Below, piece after piece: positions 44,783-54,921 of a DNA stretch of 64,000 nt. The notes below the pieces were generated by a model. That model had not been told where the DNA came from. It was given only the letters and a program-made list of their open reading frames with translations, and made no database searches. Both the position numbers and the translations under genes were made by a program. Within the stretch, counting starts at the first letter, position 1. Each line of letters begins with the position of its first letter. Source of the DNA: Zhihengliuella halotolerans (GTDB lineage Bacteria; Actinomycetota; Actinomycetes; Actinomycetales; Micrococcaceae); the NCBI RefSeq assembly GCF_004217565.1, contig NZ_SHLA01000001.1, forward strand, positions 806,001 to 870,000, read 5' to 3'.

Positions 44783-45256
44783 ATGGCAGGACACGGAGCG
44801 CCGCAGACCGGCGCCGAAGAACTCGCAGCCGCCGCCGGGCTCAAAGTCGCGATCGTCGCGGCCAGCTGGCACACGGTGGTGATGGACGGGCTGCTCGCCG
44901 GGGCGGAGCGCGCGGTCGCCGACGCCCGCGCCGAGGCGACCGTGGTGCGGGTGCCGGGCACCTTCGAGCTACCCGTCGCGGCCGCGCGGCTCGCGGGCGA
45001 CTACGACGCCGTCGTCGCGCTCGGCGTCGTCATCCGCGGCGGCACGCCGCACTTCGAGTACGTCTGCCAGGGCGCGACGGCGGGTCTCACCGACGTCTCG
45101 GTCCGGACCGGGGTGCCCGTCGGCTTCGGCGTGCTGACTTGTGACGACGAGCAGCAGGCCCTGGATCGGGCCGGGCTCGAGGGCTCGAGTGAGGACAAGG
45201 GCTACGAGGCGACCGCGGCGGCCCTGCAGACCGCCGCCGTGCTCGCGGCGCTCTGA
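44783..45256 (+). CDS. ribH: 6,7-dimethyl-8-ribityllumazine synthase
   Basis: 157 residues, forms icosahedral or pentameric assemblies. Substrate motifs: [35 protein letters not shown] and [20 protein letters not shown] (catalytic His). It condenses the RibBA and RibD products. Last gene of the operon; the following region has GC-rich hairpin sequence (about 45280-45310) but no clear T-run. Confidence 0.97.
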   Translation: MAGHGAPQTGAEELAAAAGLKVAIVAASWHTVVMDGLLAGAERAVADARAEATVVRVPGTFELPVAAARLAGDYDAVVALGVVIRGGTPHFEYVCQGATAGLTDVSVRTGVPVGFGVLTCDDEQQALDRAGLEGSSEDKGYEATAAALQTAAVLAAL

Positions 45257-45363
45257 CTCCGACCGCCGCGGGGGCCGAGGACCGCCGCCGTCTCGCGATC
45301 GCGGCGGGCCTTGTCGTTCGTCACATACGACGGCGCCGTGCCCGAGGCTCCGATCCGAACCGT

Positions 45364-45369
45364 TAGGCT
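45364..45369 (+). promoter_or_regulatory. Leaderless promoter -10 of hisE
   Basis: TAGGCT with a 6-base spacer to the GTG start; the mRNA should begin at the start codon. Confidence 0.55.
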
Positions 45370-45375
45370 GGAAAC

Positions 45376-45639
45376 GTGAAAACCTTCGACACCCTCTTCG
45401 CCGAACTGGCAGAAAAAGCGGAGCAGCGCCCTGCCGGCTCCCGGACTGTGACCGAACTCGATTCGGGTGTCCACGGCATCGGCAAGAAGATCGTCGAGGA
45501 GGCCGCGGAAGTCTGGATGGCCGCCGAGTACGAGTCCGACGCGGAAGCGGCCGAGGAGATCTCGCAGCTGCTCTACCACCTGCAGGTCCTGATGCTGGCC
45601 AAGGGACTGTCGCTGGCGGACGTGTACAAGCATTTGTAG
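45376..45639 (+). CDS. hisE: Phosphoribosyl-ATP diphosphatase
   Basis: Second histidine-synthesis step. 87 residues, all-alpha MazG-like: [40 protein letters not shown] with the metal-binding ExxE, and [20 protein letters not shown] start from the leaderless promoter. hisG follows 82 bases downstream. Confidence 0.96.
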   Translation: MKTFDTLFAELAEKAEQRPAGSRTVTELDSGVHGIGKKIVEEAAEVWMAAEYESDAEAAEEISQLLYHLQVLMLAKGLSLADVYKHL

Positions 45640-45721
45640 CCGCCGGCCGGTTTCGGCCCGGCGGCACGTTTGGCACAAAACACCGTCCGTTCACCAGAGA
45701 CCACACCGAAAGTTCTACAAC

Positions 45722-46570
45722 ATGTTGCGAGTAGCAGTGCCCAACAAGGGCGCCCTGTCCGAAGCCGCCACCTCCATGCTCAGCGAGGCCGGCTATATCC
45801 AGCGCCGCGATCGGCGCGAGCTGGCGATCGTCGACAGCGACAACGACATCGAATTCTTCTACCTGCGCCCGCGCGACATCGCCGTGTACGTGGGCCGGGG
45901 CATCCTCGACGTCGGCATCACCGGCCGGGACCTGTTCCTGGACGCCGAGGTCGACGGCGACGCCACCGAGGTTCTGCCGCTGGGCCTTGGCAATTCCACG
46001 TTCCGTTTCGCCGGCCCCGTCGGGCACTTCTCTTCCGAGGCGGAGCTCGAGGGCAAGCGCATCGCGACGAGCTACGACGGCCTGCTGCGCGGCTACCTCG
46101 CCGACCGCGGCATCGACGCCGAGGTCGTGCGCCTCGACGGCGCCGTCGAGTCCTCGGTCCGCCTCGGCGTCGCTGATGCGATCGCCGACGTCGTCGAGAC
46201 CGGCAACACGCTCAAGGCCGCCGGGATGGAAACCTTCGGCGAGCCGATCCTGGCCTCCGAGGCCGTGCTGATCGGCCGCTCGGGGGAGAAGCCCGCCGGG
46301 CTCGAGGTCCTCAAGCGCCGCCTCAACAGCGTGCTCGTGGCGAGCCGCTACGTCATGCTCGACTACGACATCTCCCGCGACCTCGTTGACCAGGCCTGCG
46401 CCGTGAGCCCGGGCCTCGAGTCGCCGACGGTCTCGCCGCTGCAGCACTCGGACTGGGTGGCCGTGCGGTCGATGGTCAAGAAGAGCGAGACCAACACCAT
46501 GATGGACGAGCTCTACGATCTGGGCGCGCGCGCGATTCTGGTGAGCCAGATCCACGCTTGCCGCATCTAG
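45722..46570 (+). CDS. hisG: ATP phosphoribosyltransferase, long form
   Basis: First and feedback-controlled step of His synthesis (ATP + PRPP). 282 residues: long form with a C-terminal ACT-like domain (after about 210), so no HisZ partner is needed. [35 protein letters not shown] and the PRPP-like loop [13 protein letters not shown] are visible. Histidine inhibits this form directly. hisF follows 13 bases later. Confidence 0.96.
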   Translation: MLRVAVPNKGALSEAATSMLSEAGYIQRRDRRELAIVDSDNDIEFFYLRPRDIAVYVGRGILDVGITGRDLFLDAEVDGDATEVLPLGLGNSTFRFAGPVGHFSSEAELEGKRIATSYDGLLRGYLADRGIDAEVVRLDGAVESSVRLGVADAIADVVETGNTLKAAGMETFGEPILASEAVLIGRSGEKPAGLEVLKRRLNSVLVASRYVMLDYDISRDLVDQACAVSPGLESPTVSPLQHSDWVAVRSMVKKSETNTMMDELYDLGARAILVSQIHACRI

Positions 46571-46583
46571 GGCGGGGCGAGCG

Positions 46584-47354
46584 ATGACTGTTGCCATCCG
46601 AGTGATCCCGTGTCTTGACGTCGACGCCGGGCGCGTCGTCAAGGGCGTCAACTTCGAGGGCCTGCGCGATGCCGGAGACCCCGTCGAGCTGGCCAAGCGC
46701 TACAACGCGGCCGGCGCCGACGAGCTGACGTTCCTCGACGTGACCGCGTCCTCGAGCGACCGCGAGACGACGTTCGACGTCGTCAGGCAGACCGCCGAGG
46801 AGGTCTTCATCCCGTTGACCGTCGGCGGCGGCGTCCGCACAGCCGACGATGTGGATCGGCTGCTGCGCTCCGGCGCGGACAAAGCCTCGATCAATACCGC
46901 CGCGGTCAACCGCCCGGAGGTCATCAGCGAGATCACGGACCGGTTCGGGTCCCAGGTGTTGGTGCTCTCGCTCGACGCGCGCCGCACCGACGATCCCGCG
47001 CTGGCCTCCGGCTTCGAGGTCACGACGCACGGCGGGCGCACCGGCACCGGCATCGACGCCGTCGCCTGGGCCGCGGAGGCGGCCGAGCGCGGTGTCGGTG
47101 AGATCTTGCTGAACTCGATCGACGCCGACGGCACCAAGGCCGGATTCGACCTGGAGATGATCCGGGCCGTTCGCGCGGCGGTCAAGGTGCCGCTCATCGC
47201 CTCGGGAGGCGCCGGCGGGCCCGAGCATTTCCCGCCGGCCATCGAGGCCGGCGCGGACGCCGTGCTGGCCGCCTCGATCTTCCACTTCGGGCCGGTCGAC
47301 ATGATCGCCCGGGTCAAGCAGGCGATCCGGGAGGCCGGTTTCCCTGTTCGCTGA
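46584..47354 (+). CDS. hisF: Imidazole glycerol phosphate synthase, cyclase subunit
   Basis: 256-residue TIM barrel that makes IGP and AICAR from PRFAR and ammonia. [20 protein letters not shown] holds the catalytic Asp, [17 protein letters not shown] and [19 protein letters not shown] the other Asp and phosphate loops, [12 protein letters not shown] near the end. The partner HisH is not in the window. ATG 46584, downstream of hisG with no room for another promoter. Confidence 0.97.
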   Translation: MTVAIRVIPCLDVDAGRVVKGVNFEGLRDAGDPVELAKRYNAAGADELTFLDVTASSSDRETTFDVVRQTAEEVFIPLTVGGGVRTADDVDRLLRSGADKASINTAAVNRPEVISEITDRFGSQVLVLSLDARRTDDPALASGFEVTTHGGRTGTGIDAVAWAAEAAERGVGEILLNSIDADGTKAGFDLEMIRAVRAAVKVPLIASGGAGGPEHFPPAIEAGADAVLAASIFHFGPVDMIARVKQAIREAGFPVR

Positions 47355-47376
47355 TCCACGTTTCCTGAACGACCTG

Positions 47377-48123
47377 ATGGACGCCGGCTGGCCGGCCGTC
47401 GAACGCGGCGAGATCGCCGGGTGGCGGCTGCGCTTCTCCGGCGGGGTCACTCAGCGGGCGAACTCGGTCCTGCCGGTGCGCGCGCCAGCGGACGTCCAGG
47501 GCGCCATCACCGAGGTCGAGGAACGGCATTCGGCGCGGTGGATCACCCCGGCCTTTCAGATCAACGATGCGGCGGAGCCTGCGGAGCTGGACTCCCTGCT
47601 GGCCGAGCGCGGTTATGCCGTGGGCTCGCCGACGCTCGTGCAGGTCCTGCACGGAAGCGACCTCCCGGATGCCGGCGCGGAATCCGACGCCGGGGTCGAC
47701 GTGGCCGCCGAGCCCGACGAGGACTGGCTGGAGCTGTTCTGGTCGCAGGAGGGCCCGGAGAGCGCCGCCGACCGGCGCGTCTCGAAGTTCATCCTCACCG
47801 GCGTCCAGGCTCGCTACTTCTCCCTGCGTGTGAACGGCCGGACGGAGGCCATCGCGCGGCTCGCGCTCGTGGCGGCCGAGGACGAGGGGGAGCCGGGTGT
47901 CTACGGGGGCCTCTACTGCGTCGTGACCCGACCCGAGGCGCGCCGCAACGGCCACTCGCGGCGGATCATGCGGGCCGTGCTGCGTACTGCTTCGCTCGAA
48001 TCCGTGGCGGGAGTGTGGTTGCAGGTGCGCGAATCGAACATCGGCGCCATCCAGCTCTACCACGAGCTGGGGTTCGCGACCGCGTCGTCGTACTACTACC
48101 GGAGCCTGAAGGCCCGCGACTGA
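47377..48123 (+). CDS. GNAT-family N-acetyltransferase
   Basis: 248 residues, acetyl-CoA-dependent acyltransferase. The acetyl-CoA loop is VTRPEARRNGHSRRIMRAVL (R/QxxGxA type), followed by WLQVRESNIGAIQLYHELGF, the usual C-terminal substrate strand. The N-terminal 150 residues are poorly conserved and set the specificity. It begins 22 bases after hisF and lies on the same strand, so it is probably translated from the his mRNA. Substrate unknown. Confidence 0.88.
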   Translation: MDAGWPAVERGEIAGWRLRFSGGVTQRANSVLPVRAPADVQGAITEVEERHSARWITPAFQINDAAEPAELDSLLAERGYAVGSPTLVQVLHGSDLPDAGAESDAGVDVAAEPDEDWLELFWSQEGPESAADRRVSKFILTGVQARYFSLRVNGRTEAIARLALVAAEDEGEPGVYGGLYCVVTRPEARRNGHSRRIMRAVLRTASLESVAGVWLQVRESNIGAIQLYHELGFATASSYYYRSLKARD

Positions 48124-48133
48124 CGCGCCGACC

Positions 48134-48775
48134 TCAGTGGCTGGCCGGTGCTTCGGCGAGCAGCGCGAGGGCGTCGTCGGCGCCTTCCAGCGTGACGAGC
48201 GCGTGACTGCGTCGTCCCGATCCGAACATGAGCAGTTCCGCCGGCTCACCCGTGATGGCGACCGACGTCGCGGCCTTCTTGGCCACATAGCGCTTGCCAT
48301 CCGGGCGGACCAAGATGACCCCGACGTCGGCTCCGCGGAACAACAGCGACGAGACCCGGGTCAGCGCCGACCACAGGCGCTCGGAGTACTCGCGATCCAG
48401 CACGCGCGGAGCCCAGGTGTCGTGGGCGCGGCGGACGTCCTCGGTGTGAACGAAGAATTCGGTGAGATTCGCGGCACGCTCGACGGGGCCGATGGCGAAC
48501 GGGGAGAAGCTGCTCGGTCCCGCGGCGAACCGCGCAACGAGCCGCCGGTAGCCCGGGATGCTCCGGGCCTCGTCGGCCCACTTGTGCAGCAGGCGCTGCA
48601 TCGGCTTCTCGAGCGGTCCGCCCGCGATGCCGGCTGCCAGTGGGTGATGCTCGCGCAGGACGAGGTGCGCGGCGAGGTGCCGGCACTCCCATCCATCGCA
48701 CAACGTTTCGGCCGAGGGACCTGCGGCCAGCAGGGTCTCGGCTAGCATCTCGCGCGAAGGTGGAACGAATCTCAT
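48134..48775 (-). CDS. TIGR03085-family (DinB-like) protein
   Basis: 213 residues in a four-helix DinB/mycothiol-type fold: REMLAETLLAAGPSAETLCD, then CRHLAAHLVLREHHPLAAGI (metal-ligand histidines in HLAAH and REHH) and NLTEFFVHTEDVRRAHD. TIGR03085 proteins are metal-binding and of unproven function. Convergent with the GNAT gene. TACTTT (complement of 48783-48788) is 7 bases before the ATG: probably leaderless. Confidence 0.85.
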   Translation of the reverse strand: MRFVPPSREMLAETLLAAGPSAETLCDGWECRHLAAHLVLREHHPLAAGIAGGPLEKPMQRLLHKWADEARSIPGYRRLVARFAAGPSSFSPFAIGPVERAANLTEFFVHTEDVRRAHDTWAPRVLDREYSERLWSALTRVSSLLFRGADVGVILVRPDGKRYVAKKAATSVAITGEPAELLMFGSGRRSHALVTLEGADDALALLAEAPASH

Positions 48776-48937
48776 CAACTCGAAAGTAACACGACCGGCG
48801 CGCCGGATCAGGGTGGCGCGTGCAGTATCTCGTAACGATTTGATCGCCCTTGAGGTCCCCTTGACGAAGCGGCGGGTCGGGGGTGTGTCGCGACGACCCG
48901 GAGGGTCACCGGGTGCGGCGTTGCGGCGCGGGAGCAC

Positions 48938-48943
48938 TAGACT
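48938..48943 (+). promoter_or_regulatory. Promoter -10 of the hisI-trp operon
   Basis: TAGACT, 8 bases before the hisI ATG, with no Shine-Dalgarno: leaderless or nearly so. It drives the hisI-trpE run, with no room for a trp attenuator before trpE. Confidence 0.5.
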
Positions 48944-48951
48944 GGCATGCG

Positions 48952-49374
48952 ATGTCCGCGAACCGTGAAAACACCCCCGAAAAGACCGCCGGCCGCATCG
49001 TCGGAAACCTCGACCCCGCCATCGCAGCGCGCCTGAAGCAGGACGACGACGGCCTCGTCGCCGCCGTCGTGCAGCAGTTCGACACGCGCGAGGTGCTCAT
49101 GCTGGGCTGGATGGACGAGGAGGCGCTGCACCGGAGCCTGACGACCGGGCGCGTGACCTTCTGGTCCCGGTCCCGCGCCGAGTACTGGCGCAAGGGCGAC
49201 ACCTCGGGGCACATCCAGATCGTCAAGGGCGTGAGCCTCGACTGCGATGGAGACGCGCTGCTAGTGCTGGTCGATCAGATCGGCGCCGCCTGCCACACCG
49301 GCTCGGCGACGTGCTTCACGGGCCGGGATTTGGGCGCCGTCGTGGGCGAGAAGCCGGAAGGGGAGAAAGCATGA
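48952..49374 (+). CDS. hisI: Phosphoribosyl-AMP cyclohydrolase
   Basis: Third histidine step. 140 residues. The conserved pattern is complete: [62 protein letters not shown] (zinc and magnesium ligands, Cys in DCDGD and in [10 protein letters not shown]). Overlaps trpE by 4 bases (ATGA), a fixed his-trp fusion of pathways in Micrococcales. Confidence 0.97.
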   Translation: MSANRENTPEKTAGRIVGNLDPAIAARLKQDDDGLVAAVVQQFDTREVLMLGWMDEEALHRSLTTGRVTFWSRSRAEYWRKGDTSGHIQIVKGVSLDCDGDALLVLVDQIGAACHTGSATCFTGRDLGAVVGEKPEGEKA

Positions 49375-50942
49375 GCGGCAACGTCCGCGGGCTCGGCGTG
49401 ATCAGCCCGAGCAAGGAGGAGTTCCGCGAGCTGGCCGGTGGCCGCCGCGTCGTCCCCGTGACCCTGAAGGTCCTGGCCGACGGGCTGACTCCGATCTCGA
49501 TCTACGTTCGGCTGGCGGATGGCCGGCCCGGCACGTTCCTCATGGAGTCGGCGGCGGCCGGCGGCGTGTGGAGCCGGCACTCCTTCATCGGCGTGCGCTC
49601 GCCCGCGACGCTGACCGCGCGCGACGGCGCCGCGCACTGGACCGGCGACGTGCCCGTCGGCCTGCCCGCTGAGGGGCTCGCCGTCGACGTCCTGCGGGAC
49701 ACGGTCGCGGCGCTGCGCACCGAGCCGCTGCCCGGCATGCCGCCGCTGACGAGCGGCATGGTCGGCTTCGTCGGCTGGGACTGCGTCCGCCACTGGGAGA
49801 AGCTGCCGAACCCGCCGGCGGACGACCTGCATCTGCCGGAGCTGGCGATGAACCTCGTCGGCGACATGGCCGTGCACGACAACACGGACAGCACGGTCAC
49901 GCTCATCGCCAACGCGATCAACCACGATGGCGCGGACACCGGCGTCGACGAGGCGTACGACGCCGCCGTCGCGCGCCTCGAGGACATGCTCGCGGCCCTG
50001 AACGAGCCGGTGGCCACGGCGACCTCGACGTTCTCGGGGGCCGACGTCGACACCGGTGAGCTCATGCGCGCCGTGACCCACAGCTGGGACGAGGACTCCT
50101 ACCGCCAGGCGATCCTGCGGGGCAAGGAGGCGATCGTGGACGGCGAGGTCTTCCAGGTCGTCGTCTCGCGCCGGTTCGAGCTGGCCACCGACGCCGACCC
50201 GCTGGACGTCTACCGGGTGCTGCGCACGACCAACCCGAGCCCCTACATGTATCTCTACACGATGGCGGACGACGACGGCGGCACGTACTCGATCGTCGGC
50301 TCCTCACCCGAGGCGCTCGTCACAGTCGACGACCGCGACGTGGTGACGCACCCGATTGCGGGATCCCGCCCGCGGGGGGCCACGCACGAGGACGACGCGC
50401 TGATGGAGAAGGATCTGCTCGCGGACGAGAAGGAGCGGGCCGAGCACCTGATGCTCGTCGACCTCTCGCGCAACGACCTCTCCAAGGTCTGCGACGCCGG
50501 CACGGTCGATGTCACCCAGTTCATGGAGGTCGAGCGCTTCAGCCACATCATGCACCTGGTCAGCAACGTCGTCGGGCATCTGCGCGACGACGCCACCGCC
50601 TACGACGTGCTGGCCGCGACCTTCCCCGCCGGCACGCTCTCGGGGGCGCCGAAGCCGCGAGCCCTGCAGCTGCTCGACGAGCTCGAGCCGCACCGGCGCG
50701 GCGTGTACGGGGGAGTCGTCGGGTACCTCGACTTCGCCGGCGACATGGACATGGCGATCGCGATCCGCTCCGCGCTGCTCAAGGGCGGCAAGGCCTACGT
50801 GCAGGCCGGTGGAGGTATCGTGAACGACTCGGAGCTCGACGCGGAGGCGCTCGAAACGGTCAACAAATCCGCCGCCCCGCTGCGCGCCGTCTGGGCGGCC
50901 GGGACCATGGCCGCCCACCGCCAGGCCGGGGCCGGCGCATGA
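49371..50942 (+). CDS. trpE: Anthranilate synthase component I
   Basis: Chorismate-to-anthranilate enzyme of 523 residues. The N-terminal half contains [19 protein letters not shown] (tryptophan-binding LLES-like site), the catalytic half has YKV-like [55 protein letters not shown] and [17 protein letters not shown]. trpG is not beside it. The stop overlaps the next start. Tryptophan feedback is expected from the LLES-type site. Confidence 0.96.
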   Translation: MSGNVRGLGVISPSKEEFRELAGGRRVVPVTLKVLADGLTPISIYVRLADGRPGTFLMESAAAGGVWSRHSFIGVRSPATLTARDGAAHWTGDVPVGLPAEGLAVDVLRDTVAALRTEPLPGMPPLTSGMVGFVGWDCVRHWEKLPNPPADDLHLPELAMNLVGDMAVHDNTDSTVTLIANAINHDGADTGVDEAYDAAVARLEDMLAALNEPVATATSTFSGADVDTGELMRAVTHSWDEDSYRQAILRGKEAIVDGEVFQVVVSRRFELATDADPLDVYRVLRTTNPSPYMYLYTMADDDGGTYSIVGSSPEALVTVDDRDVVTHPIAGSRPRGATHEDDALMEKDLLADEKERAEHLMLVDLSRNDLSKVCDAGTVDVTQFMEVERFSHIMHLVSNVVGHLRDDATAYDVLAATFPAGTLSGAPKPRALQLLDELEPHRRGVYGGVVGYLDFAGDMDMAIAIRSALLKGGKAYVQAGGGIVNDSELDAEALETVNKSAAPLRAVWAAGTMAAHRQAGAGA

Positions 50943-51514
50943 TGTCGCGGCGTACGAGCGTGCTCGTCGCGCTGGCCGGCGCGCTGCTGGCCCTGCTGGC
51001 CGTGACGCGCACCTGGGTCACCGTCACTCCGGCGGAGTCGGCGATCGTGCAGGGTGTCGTCGTGGTGCCCGGCTCGGAGGCGGCGACGAGCGTCTCCGCA
51101 CTGGCGATCGTCGCGCTGGCGGCCGGCATCAGCCTCTCGATCGCCGGCCGCGTTGCCCGCTACGTCGTCGCCGCTGTGCTCGTGGCCGCCGGTGTCGGCA
51201 TCGGGTTCGCGTCGGCTTCCGTGCTCGGCAATCCCGAAACGGCCGCTGCCGGCATGGTCGGCGAGGCCGCCGGCACCGCGCAGATCCTCGCCGACTACAC
51301 GACTTCGCTCTGGCCGTTCGTCGGGATCGCCGCGGGCGTTTGGACCGCCGCGGCCGGGGTCGTCGTCGCGGTCGGGGCGCGGCGTTGGGCGGAGAGCCGG
51401 AAATACGCGGCGGCGGGGGAGCAGGCCGCGGCGCCCCGTGCCGGCGACGATTCGGCGGTCGACGAAATCGACGGCTGGGACCGGCTTTCACGCGGCGAGG
51501 ACCCCACGCGCTGA
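50939..51514 (+). CDS. Trp biosynthesis-associated membrane protein (TIGR02234)
   Basis: 191 residues with about 4 hydrophobic segments (VLVALAGALLALLAVTRTWV, VSALAIVALAAGISLSIAGR, YVVAAVLVAAGVGIGF, SLWPFVGIAAGVWTAAAGVV). Found between trpE and trpC across Actinobacteria. Role unknown; possibly tryptophan-related transport. ATG overlaps the trpE stop. The soluble tail ends DEIDGWDRLSRGEDPTR. Confidence 0.9.
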   Translation: MMSRRTSVLVALAGALLALLAVTRTWVTVTPAESAIVQGVVVVPGSEAATSVSALAIVALAAGISLSIAGRVARYVVAAVLVAAGVGIGFASASVLGNPETAAAGMVGEAAGTAQILADYTTSLWPFVGIAAGVWTAAAGVVVAVGARRWAESRKYAAAGEQAAAPRAGDDSAVDEIDGWDRLSRGEDPTR

Positions 51515-51636
51515 GCGTGGAGTCCCGGACGCGCGAGAGGTCACCGAGGACGCGAAACGCGGCGATCAGTGGCAGAATGGACGTAGTTCTACACAGGGGC
51601 GAAATCGCGCCCGTACCCACAAGGAGTAACGCGAAC

Positions 51637-51900
51637 ATGGCTGACGCCACTACTGAGAGCACGCACGCCGTCGACCCGATGCACTCGGAGCAGCCGGGAC
51701 ACGGCAACAGCATCGCAGCGTGGGCCATGGTGGCCGTCATGCTGCTGGGCTTCCTCGTGGGCTGCATCGGCTTCACGATCCCGAACATCCCGGTCCTCGT
51801 GGTCGGCATCGTCATCATCCCCCTCGGCCTGATTCTCGGCTGGGTCCTGAAGAAGGCAGGCTTCGGCGTCGGCGGCGCCAAGTCCAAGGGCTCGCACTGA
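51637..51900 (+). CDS. HGxxPAAW-motif small membrane protein
   Basis: 87 residues with the motif GHGNSIAAWAMV, then two hydrophobic segments (VAVMLLGFLVGCIGFTIPNI and VLVVGIVIIPLGLILGWVL) and a Lys-rich tail. Conserved just before trpC in Micrococcales. Function unknown. AAGGAGT ribosome site 10 bases upstream; CAGAAT near 51573 is a possible extra promoter. Confidence 0.9.
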   Translation: MADATTESTHAVDPMHSEQPGHGNSIAAWAMVAVMLLGFLVGCIGFTIPNIPVLVVGIVIIPLGLILGWVLKKAGFGVGGAKSKGSH

Positions 51901-51902
51901 TC

Positions 51903-52742
51903 GTGAGCGTTCTCGACGACATCATCGAAGGGGTCCGCGAGGACCTCGAGGTTCGTCGTGCCCTGCTCGACGACGCCGGCATCGCGGCCGCGGCGGCCGC
52001 CGCACCGCCCGCGCGCGACGCGTTCGCCGCCCTCGGCGGGGTGCGCGACGGCTCTCCCGCCGAGCGGGACACGCGCCTGCGGGTGATCTCCGAGGTCAAG
52101 CGAAAGAGCCCCTCCAAGGGCGCGCTGGCCGATATCCCCGAGCCGTCCGAGCTCGCCCGCCAGTACGAGGCGGGGGGTGCCTCGGTGATCTCCGTCCTGA
52201 CGGAGCAGCGGCGTTTCGGCGGCTCGCTCGAGGACTTCGACGCTGTCCGCGCGGCCGTCGAGCTGCCCCTGCTGCGCAAGGACTTCACGGTCGAGGCGTA
52301 CCAGATCCACGAGGCCCGGGCGCACGGCGCGGACCTCGTGCTCCTCATCGTGGCCGCCCTGAGCGACGCGCAGCTGGCCGAGTTCCTCGCGCTCACGCGC
52401 GAGCTCGGGATGGAGGCGCTCGTCGAGGCGCACACGGAAGATGAGATCGACCGCGCGGTCGCCGTCGGCGCGCGGATCATCGGCGTCAACGTGCGCAACC
52501 TGAAGACGCTCGAGATCGATCGGGGCACGTTCGGCCGCCTGGCCGATCGAATCCCCGCCGACGCCGTCGTCGTCGCCGAGTCCGGTGTCCGCAGCGTCGA
52601 GGACGTCGTCGGCTACGCCGCCGACGGTGCCGACGCCATCCTCGTCGGCGAGGCCCTCGTGAAGGACGCCAGCCCGCGCCAGGCGATCGCGTCCTTCGTC
52701 GAGCAGGGCAGCGCCGCGAAGCCCGAGCGCGTCCGGGCCTGA
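51903..52742 (+). CDS. trpC: Indole-3-glycerol phosphate synthase
   Basis: 279-residue TIM barrel. VISEVKRKSPSKGALADIPE holds the catalytic Lys and anthranilate site, LPLLRKDFTVEAYQIHEARA the second Lys, and AESGVRSVEDV the phosphate loop. GTG start is 3 bases after the HGxxPAAW stop, so the two are co-translated. Single-function trpC without the E. coli trpF fusion. Confidence 0.96.
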   Translation: MSVLDDIIEGVREDLEVRRALLDDAGIAAAAAAAPPARDAFAALGGVRDGSPAERDTRLRVISEVKRKSPSKGALADIPEPSELARQYEAGGASVISVLTEQRRFGGSLEDFDAVRAAVELPLLRKDFTVEAYQIHEARAHGADLVLLIVAALSDAQLAEFLALTRELGMEALVEAHTEDEIDRAVAVGARIIGVNVRNLKTLEIDRGTFGRLADRIPADAVVVAESGVRSVEDVVGYAADGADAILVGEALVKDASPRQAIASFVEQGSAAKPERVRA

Positions 52743-52805
52743 GCCCGCGTCGCGAAACGACATCACGCCATCCCACTCGCTGGATCTAAGTAAGGTAGGC
52801 ACACC

Positions 52806-54098
52806 GTGAGCGATTCCGCGCACGTCCCCGCAGGAGACGACCCGGTCGGGGCATTCCTGAACGATAGCCCGAGCCTGCGCGACGCGCCGGGCCCGTACTT
52901 CGGTGATTTCGGCGGGCGCTGGATGCCCGAGTCGCTCATCGCCGCGCTCGACGAGCTGACCGACACCTTCGAGGCCGCCAAGAACGATCCGGAATTCATC
53001 GCGGAGGTTCTCGAGCTCAACCGGAACTACTCCGGCCGGCCGTCCCTGCTGACTGAGGCCAAGCGGTTCAGCGAGCATGCCGGCGGGGCGCGGATCTTCC
53101 TCAAACGCGAGGACCTGAACCACACGGGCAGCCACAAGATCAACAACGTTCTGGGCCAGGCTCTGCTGACCAAGCGGATGGGCAAGACCCGCATCATCGC
53201 GGAGACCGGCGCTGGCCAGCACGGCGTCGCCTCCGCGACGGCGGCGGCCCTGCTGGGCCTCGAGTGCGTCGTCTACATGGGTGCTGAGGACACACGCCGG
53301 CAGTCGCTGAACGTCGCCCGGATGCGCCTGCTCGGTGCCGAGGTGATCCCGGTCGAGGCCGGCTCGCAGACGCTCAAGGACGCCATCAACGAGGCCCTGC
53401 GCGACTGGGTCGCCAACGTGGACTCGACCCACTACCTGCTCGGCACAGCCGCCGGAGCCCACCCGTTCCCAGCGCTCGTACGCTACTTCCACCAGGTCAT
53501 CGGGGACGAGGCGCGCGAGCAGATCCTGGAGCAGACGGGACGCCTGCCGGACGCCGTCTGCGCCTGCATCGGCGGCGGCTCGAACGCCATCGGCATCTTC
53601 CACGGCTTCCTCGACGACCGCGAGGTCGAGCTCTACGGCTTCGAGGCCGGCGGCGACGGCGTCGACACTCCCCGTCACGCGGCCACGATCACGCTGGGTC
53701 GGCCGGGTGTGCTGCACGGGGCGAAGAGCTACCTGATGCAGGACGAGGACGGACAGACGATCGAGTCCCACTCGATCTCCGCGGGACTCGACTACCCCGG
53801 CGTCGGGCCCGAGCACTCCTACCTGCACAGCATCGGCCGCGCCACCTACGAGCCGATCACCGATGCCGAGGCGATGGACGCTTTCAAGCTGCTCTGCCGC
53901 ACTGAGGGCATCATCCCCGCTATCGAATCCTCCCACGCCCTGGCCGGGGCCCTGAAGGTCGGCCGCCGCAAGATCGACGCGGGCGCCGACCCGGCCGACG
54001 TCGTCATCATCGCGAACCTCTCCGGCCGCGGCGACAAGGACGTCGGCACGGCTGCCGAATGGTTCAACTACCTCGACGCCGAAGGGCAGGGCGAATAA
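52806..54098 (+). CDS. trpB: Tryptophan synthase, beta subunit
   Basis: 430 residues; PLP lysine Lys111 in [11 protein letters not shown], then [20 protein letters not shown] and the phosphate-binding GGGSNAIG. Longer than E. coli TrpB (397) by an N-terminal extension. Uses indole from TrpA through the tunnel. GTG start with AAGGTAGG just upstream. The TAA stop shares its last base with the trpA ATG. Confidence 0.97.
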   Translation: MSDSAHVPAGDDPVGAFLNDSPSLRDAPGPYFGDFGGRWMPESLIAALDELTDTFEAAKNDPEFIAEVLELNRNYSGRPSLLTEAKRFSEHAGGARIFLKREDLNHTGSHKINNVLGQALLTKRMGKTRIIAETGAGQHGVASATAAALLGLECVVYMGAEDTRRQSLNVARMRLLGAEVIPVEAGSQTLKDAINEALRDWVANVDSTHYLLGTAAGAHPFPALVRYFHQVIGDEAREQILEQTGRLPDAVCACIGGGSNAIGIFHGFLDDREVELYGFEAGGDGVDTPRHAATITLGRPGVLHGAKSYLMQDEDGQTIESHSISAGLDYPGVGPEHSYLHSIGRATYEPITDAEAMDAFKLLCRTEGIIPAIESSHALAGALKVGRRKIDAGADPADVVIIANLSGRGDKDVGTAAEWFNYLDAEGQGE

Positions 54099-54916
54099 TG
54101 ACGACCGACACCCCGATCAATCACGTCGTGCCGACTGAGAGCAAGGCCGCCGCGGCGATCGAGAAGGCACGCGCCGAAGGTCGACCGGCCCTGATTTGCT
54201 ACCTGCCCGCCGGATTCCCGGACGCGCAGACCACGATCGACGCCGCCGTGGCCATGGCCGAGAACGGCGCGGACGTCATCGAGCTGGGGATCCCGTACTC
54301 CGACCCGGTCATGGACGGCCAGGTCATCCAGGCCGCCACGGTGCAGGCTCTCGAGGGTGGCTTCAAGGTCGCCCAGATTTTCGACATCGTGCGCGGAATC
54401 ACGGAGCGCTGCGACGCCGCCGTGCTCGTGATGACCTATTGGAACCCGGTCATGCGACTGGGCGTGGCGGAGTTCTCGCGCCGTCTCGCCGAAGCCGGCG
54501 GCGCCGGACTCATCACCCCGGACCTCGTGCCGGACGAGGCCGCCGAGTGGTTCGCCGCGTCCGACGCCCACGGTCTGGACCGGGTGTTCCTCGTCGCCCC
54601 GAGCTCGACGCCGAAGCGCCTCGCCGAGGCCGTCGAGGCCAGCCGCGGCTTCGTGTACTGCGTCTCGATCATGGGCGTCACCGGCGCCCGGACCTCGGTG
54701 GCAGCGACCGCCGAAGGCGTCGTGGCTGCCGCCCACGCCGCCGGCGCCGAGCGCGCCTGCGTCGGGCTGGGCGTCTCGAACCGCTCCCACGTGGAGGAGA
54801 TCGGATCATATGCCGACGGTGTGATCGTCGGCACCGCGCTCGTCGCCGCCCTGCGCGACGGCGGCGTTGAAGCCGTTGCCGACCTGACCGCGCGTCTCAG
54901 CGGCCGAAAGGACTAG
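54098..54916 (+). CDS. trpA: Tryptophan synthase, alpha subunit
   Basis: 272-residue TIM barrel that cleaves indole-3-glycerol phosphate. ALICYLPAGFPDAQTTIDAA, the catalytic Glu in DVIELGIPYSDPVMDG and the catalytic Asp region, then VSIMGVTGARTSVAATAEGV and GLGVSNRSHVEEIG (phosphate). ATG shares a base with the trpB stop. lgt follows after 5 bases. Confidence 0.97.
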   Translation: MTTDTPINHVVPTESKAAAAIEKARAEGRPALICYLPAGFPDAQTTIDAAVAMAENGADVIELGIPYSDPVMDGQVIQAATVQALEGGFKVAQIFDIVRGITERCDAAVLVMTYWNPVMRLGVAEFSRRLAEAGGAGLITPDLVPDEAAEWFAASDAHGLDRVFLVAPSSTPKRLAEAVEASRGFVYCVSIMGVTGARTSVAATAEGVVAAAHAAGAERACVGLGVSNRSHVEEIGSYADGVIVGTALVAALRDGGVEAVADLTARLSGRKD

Positions 54917-54921
54917 TCCCG

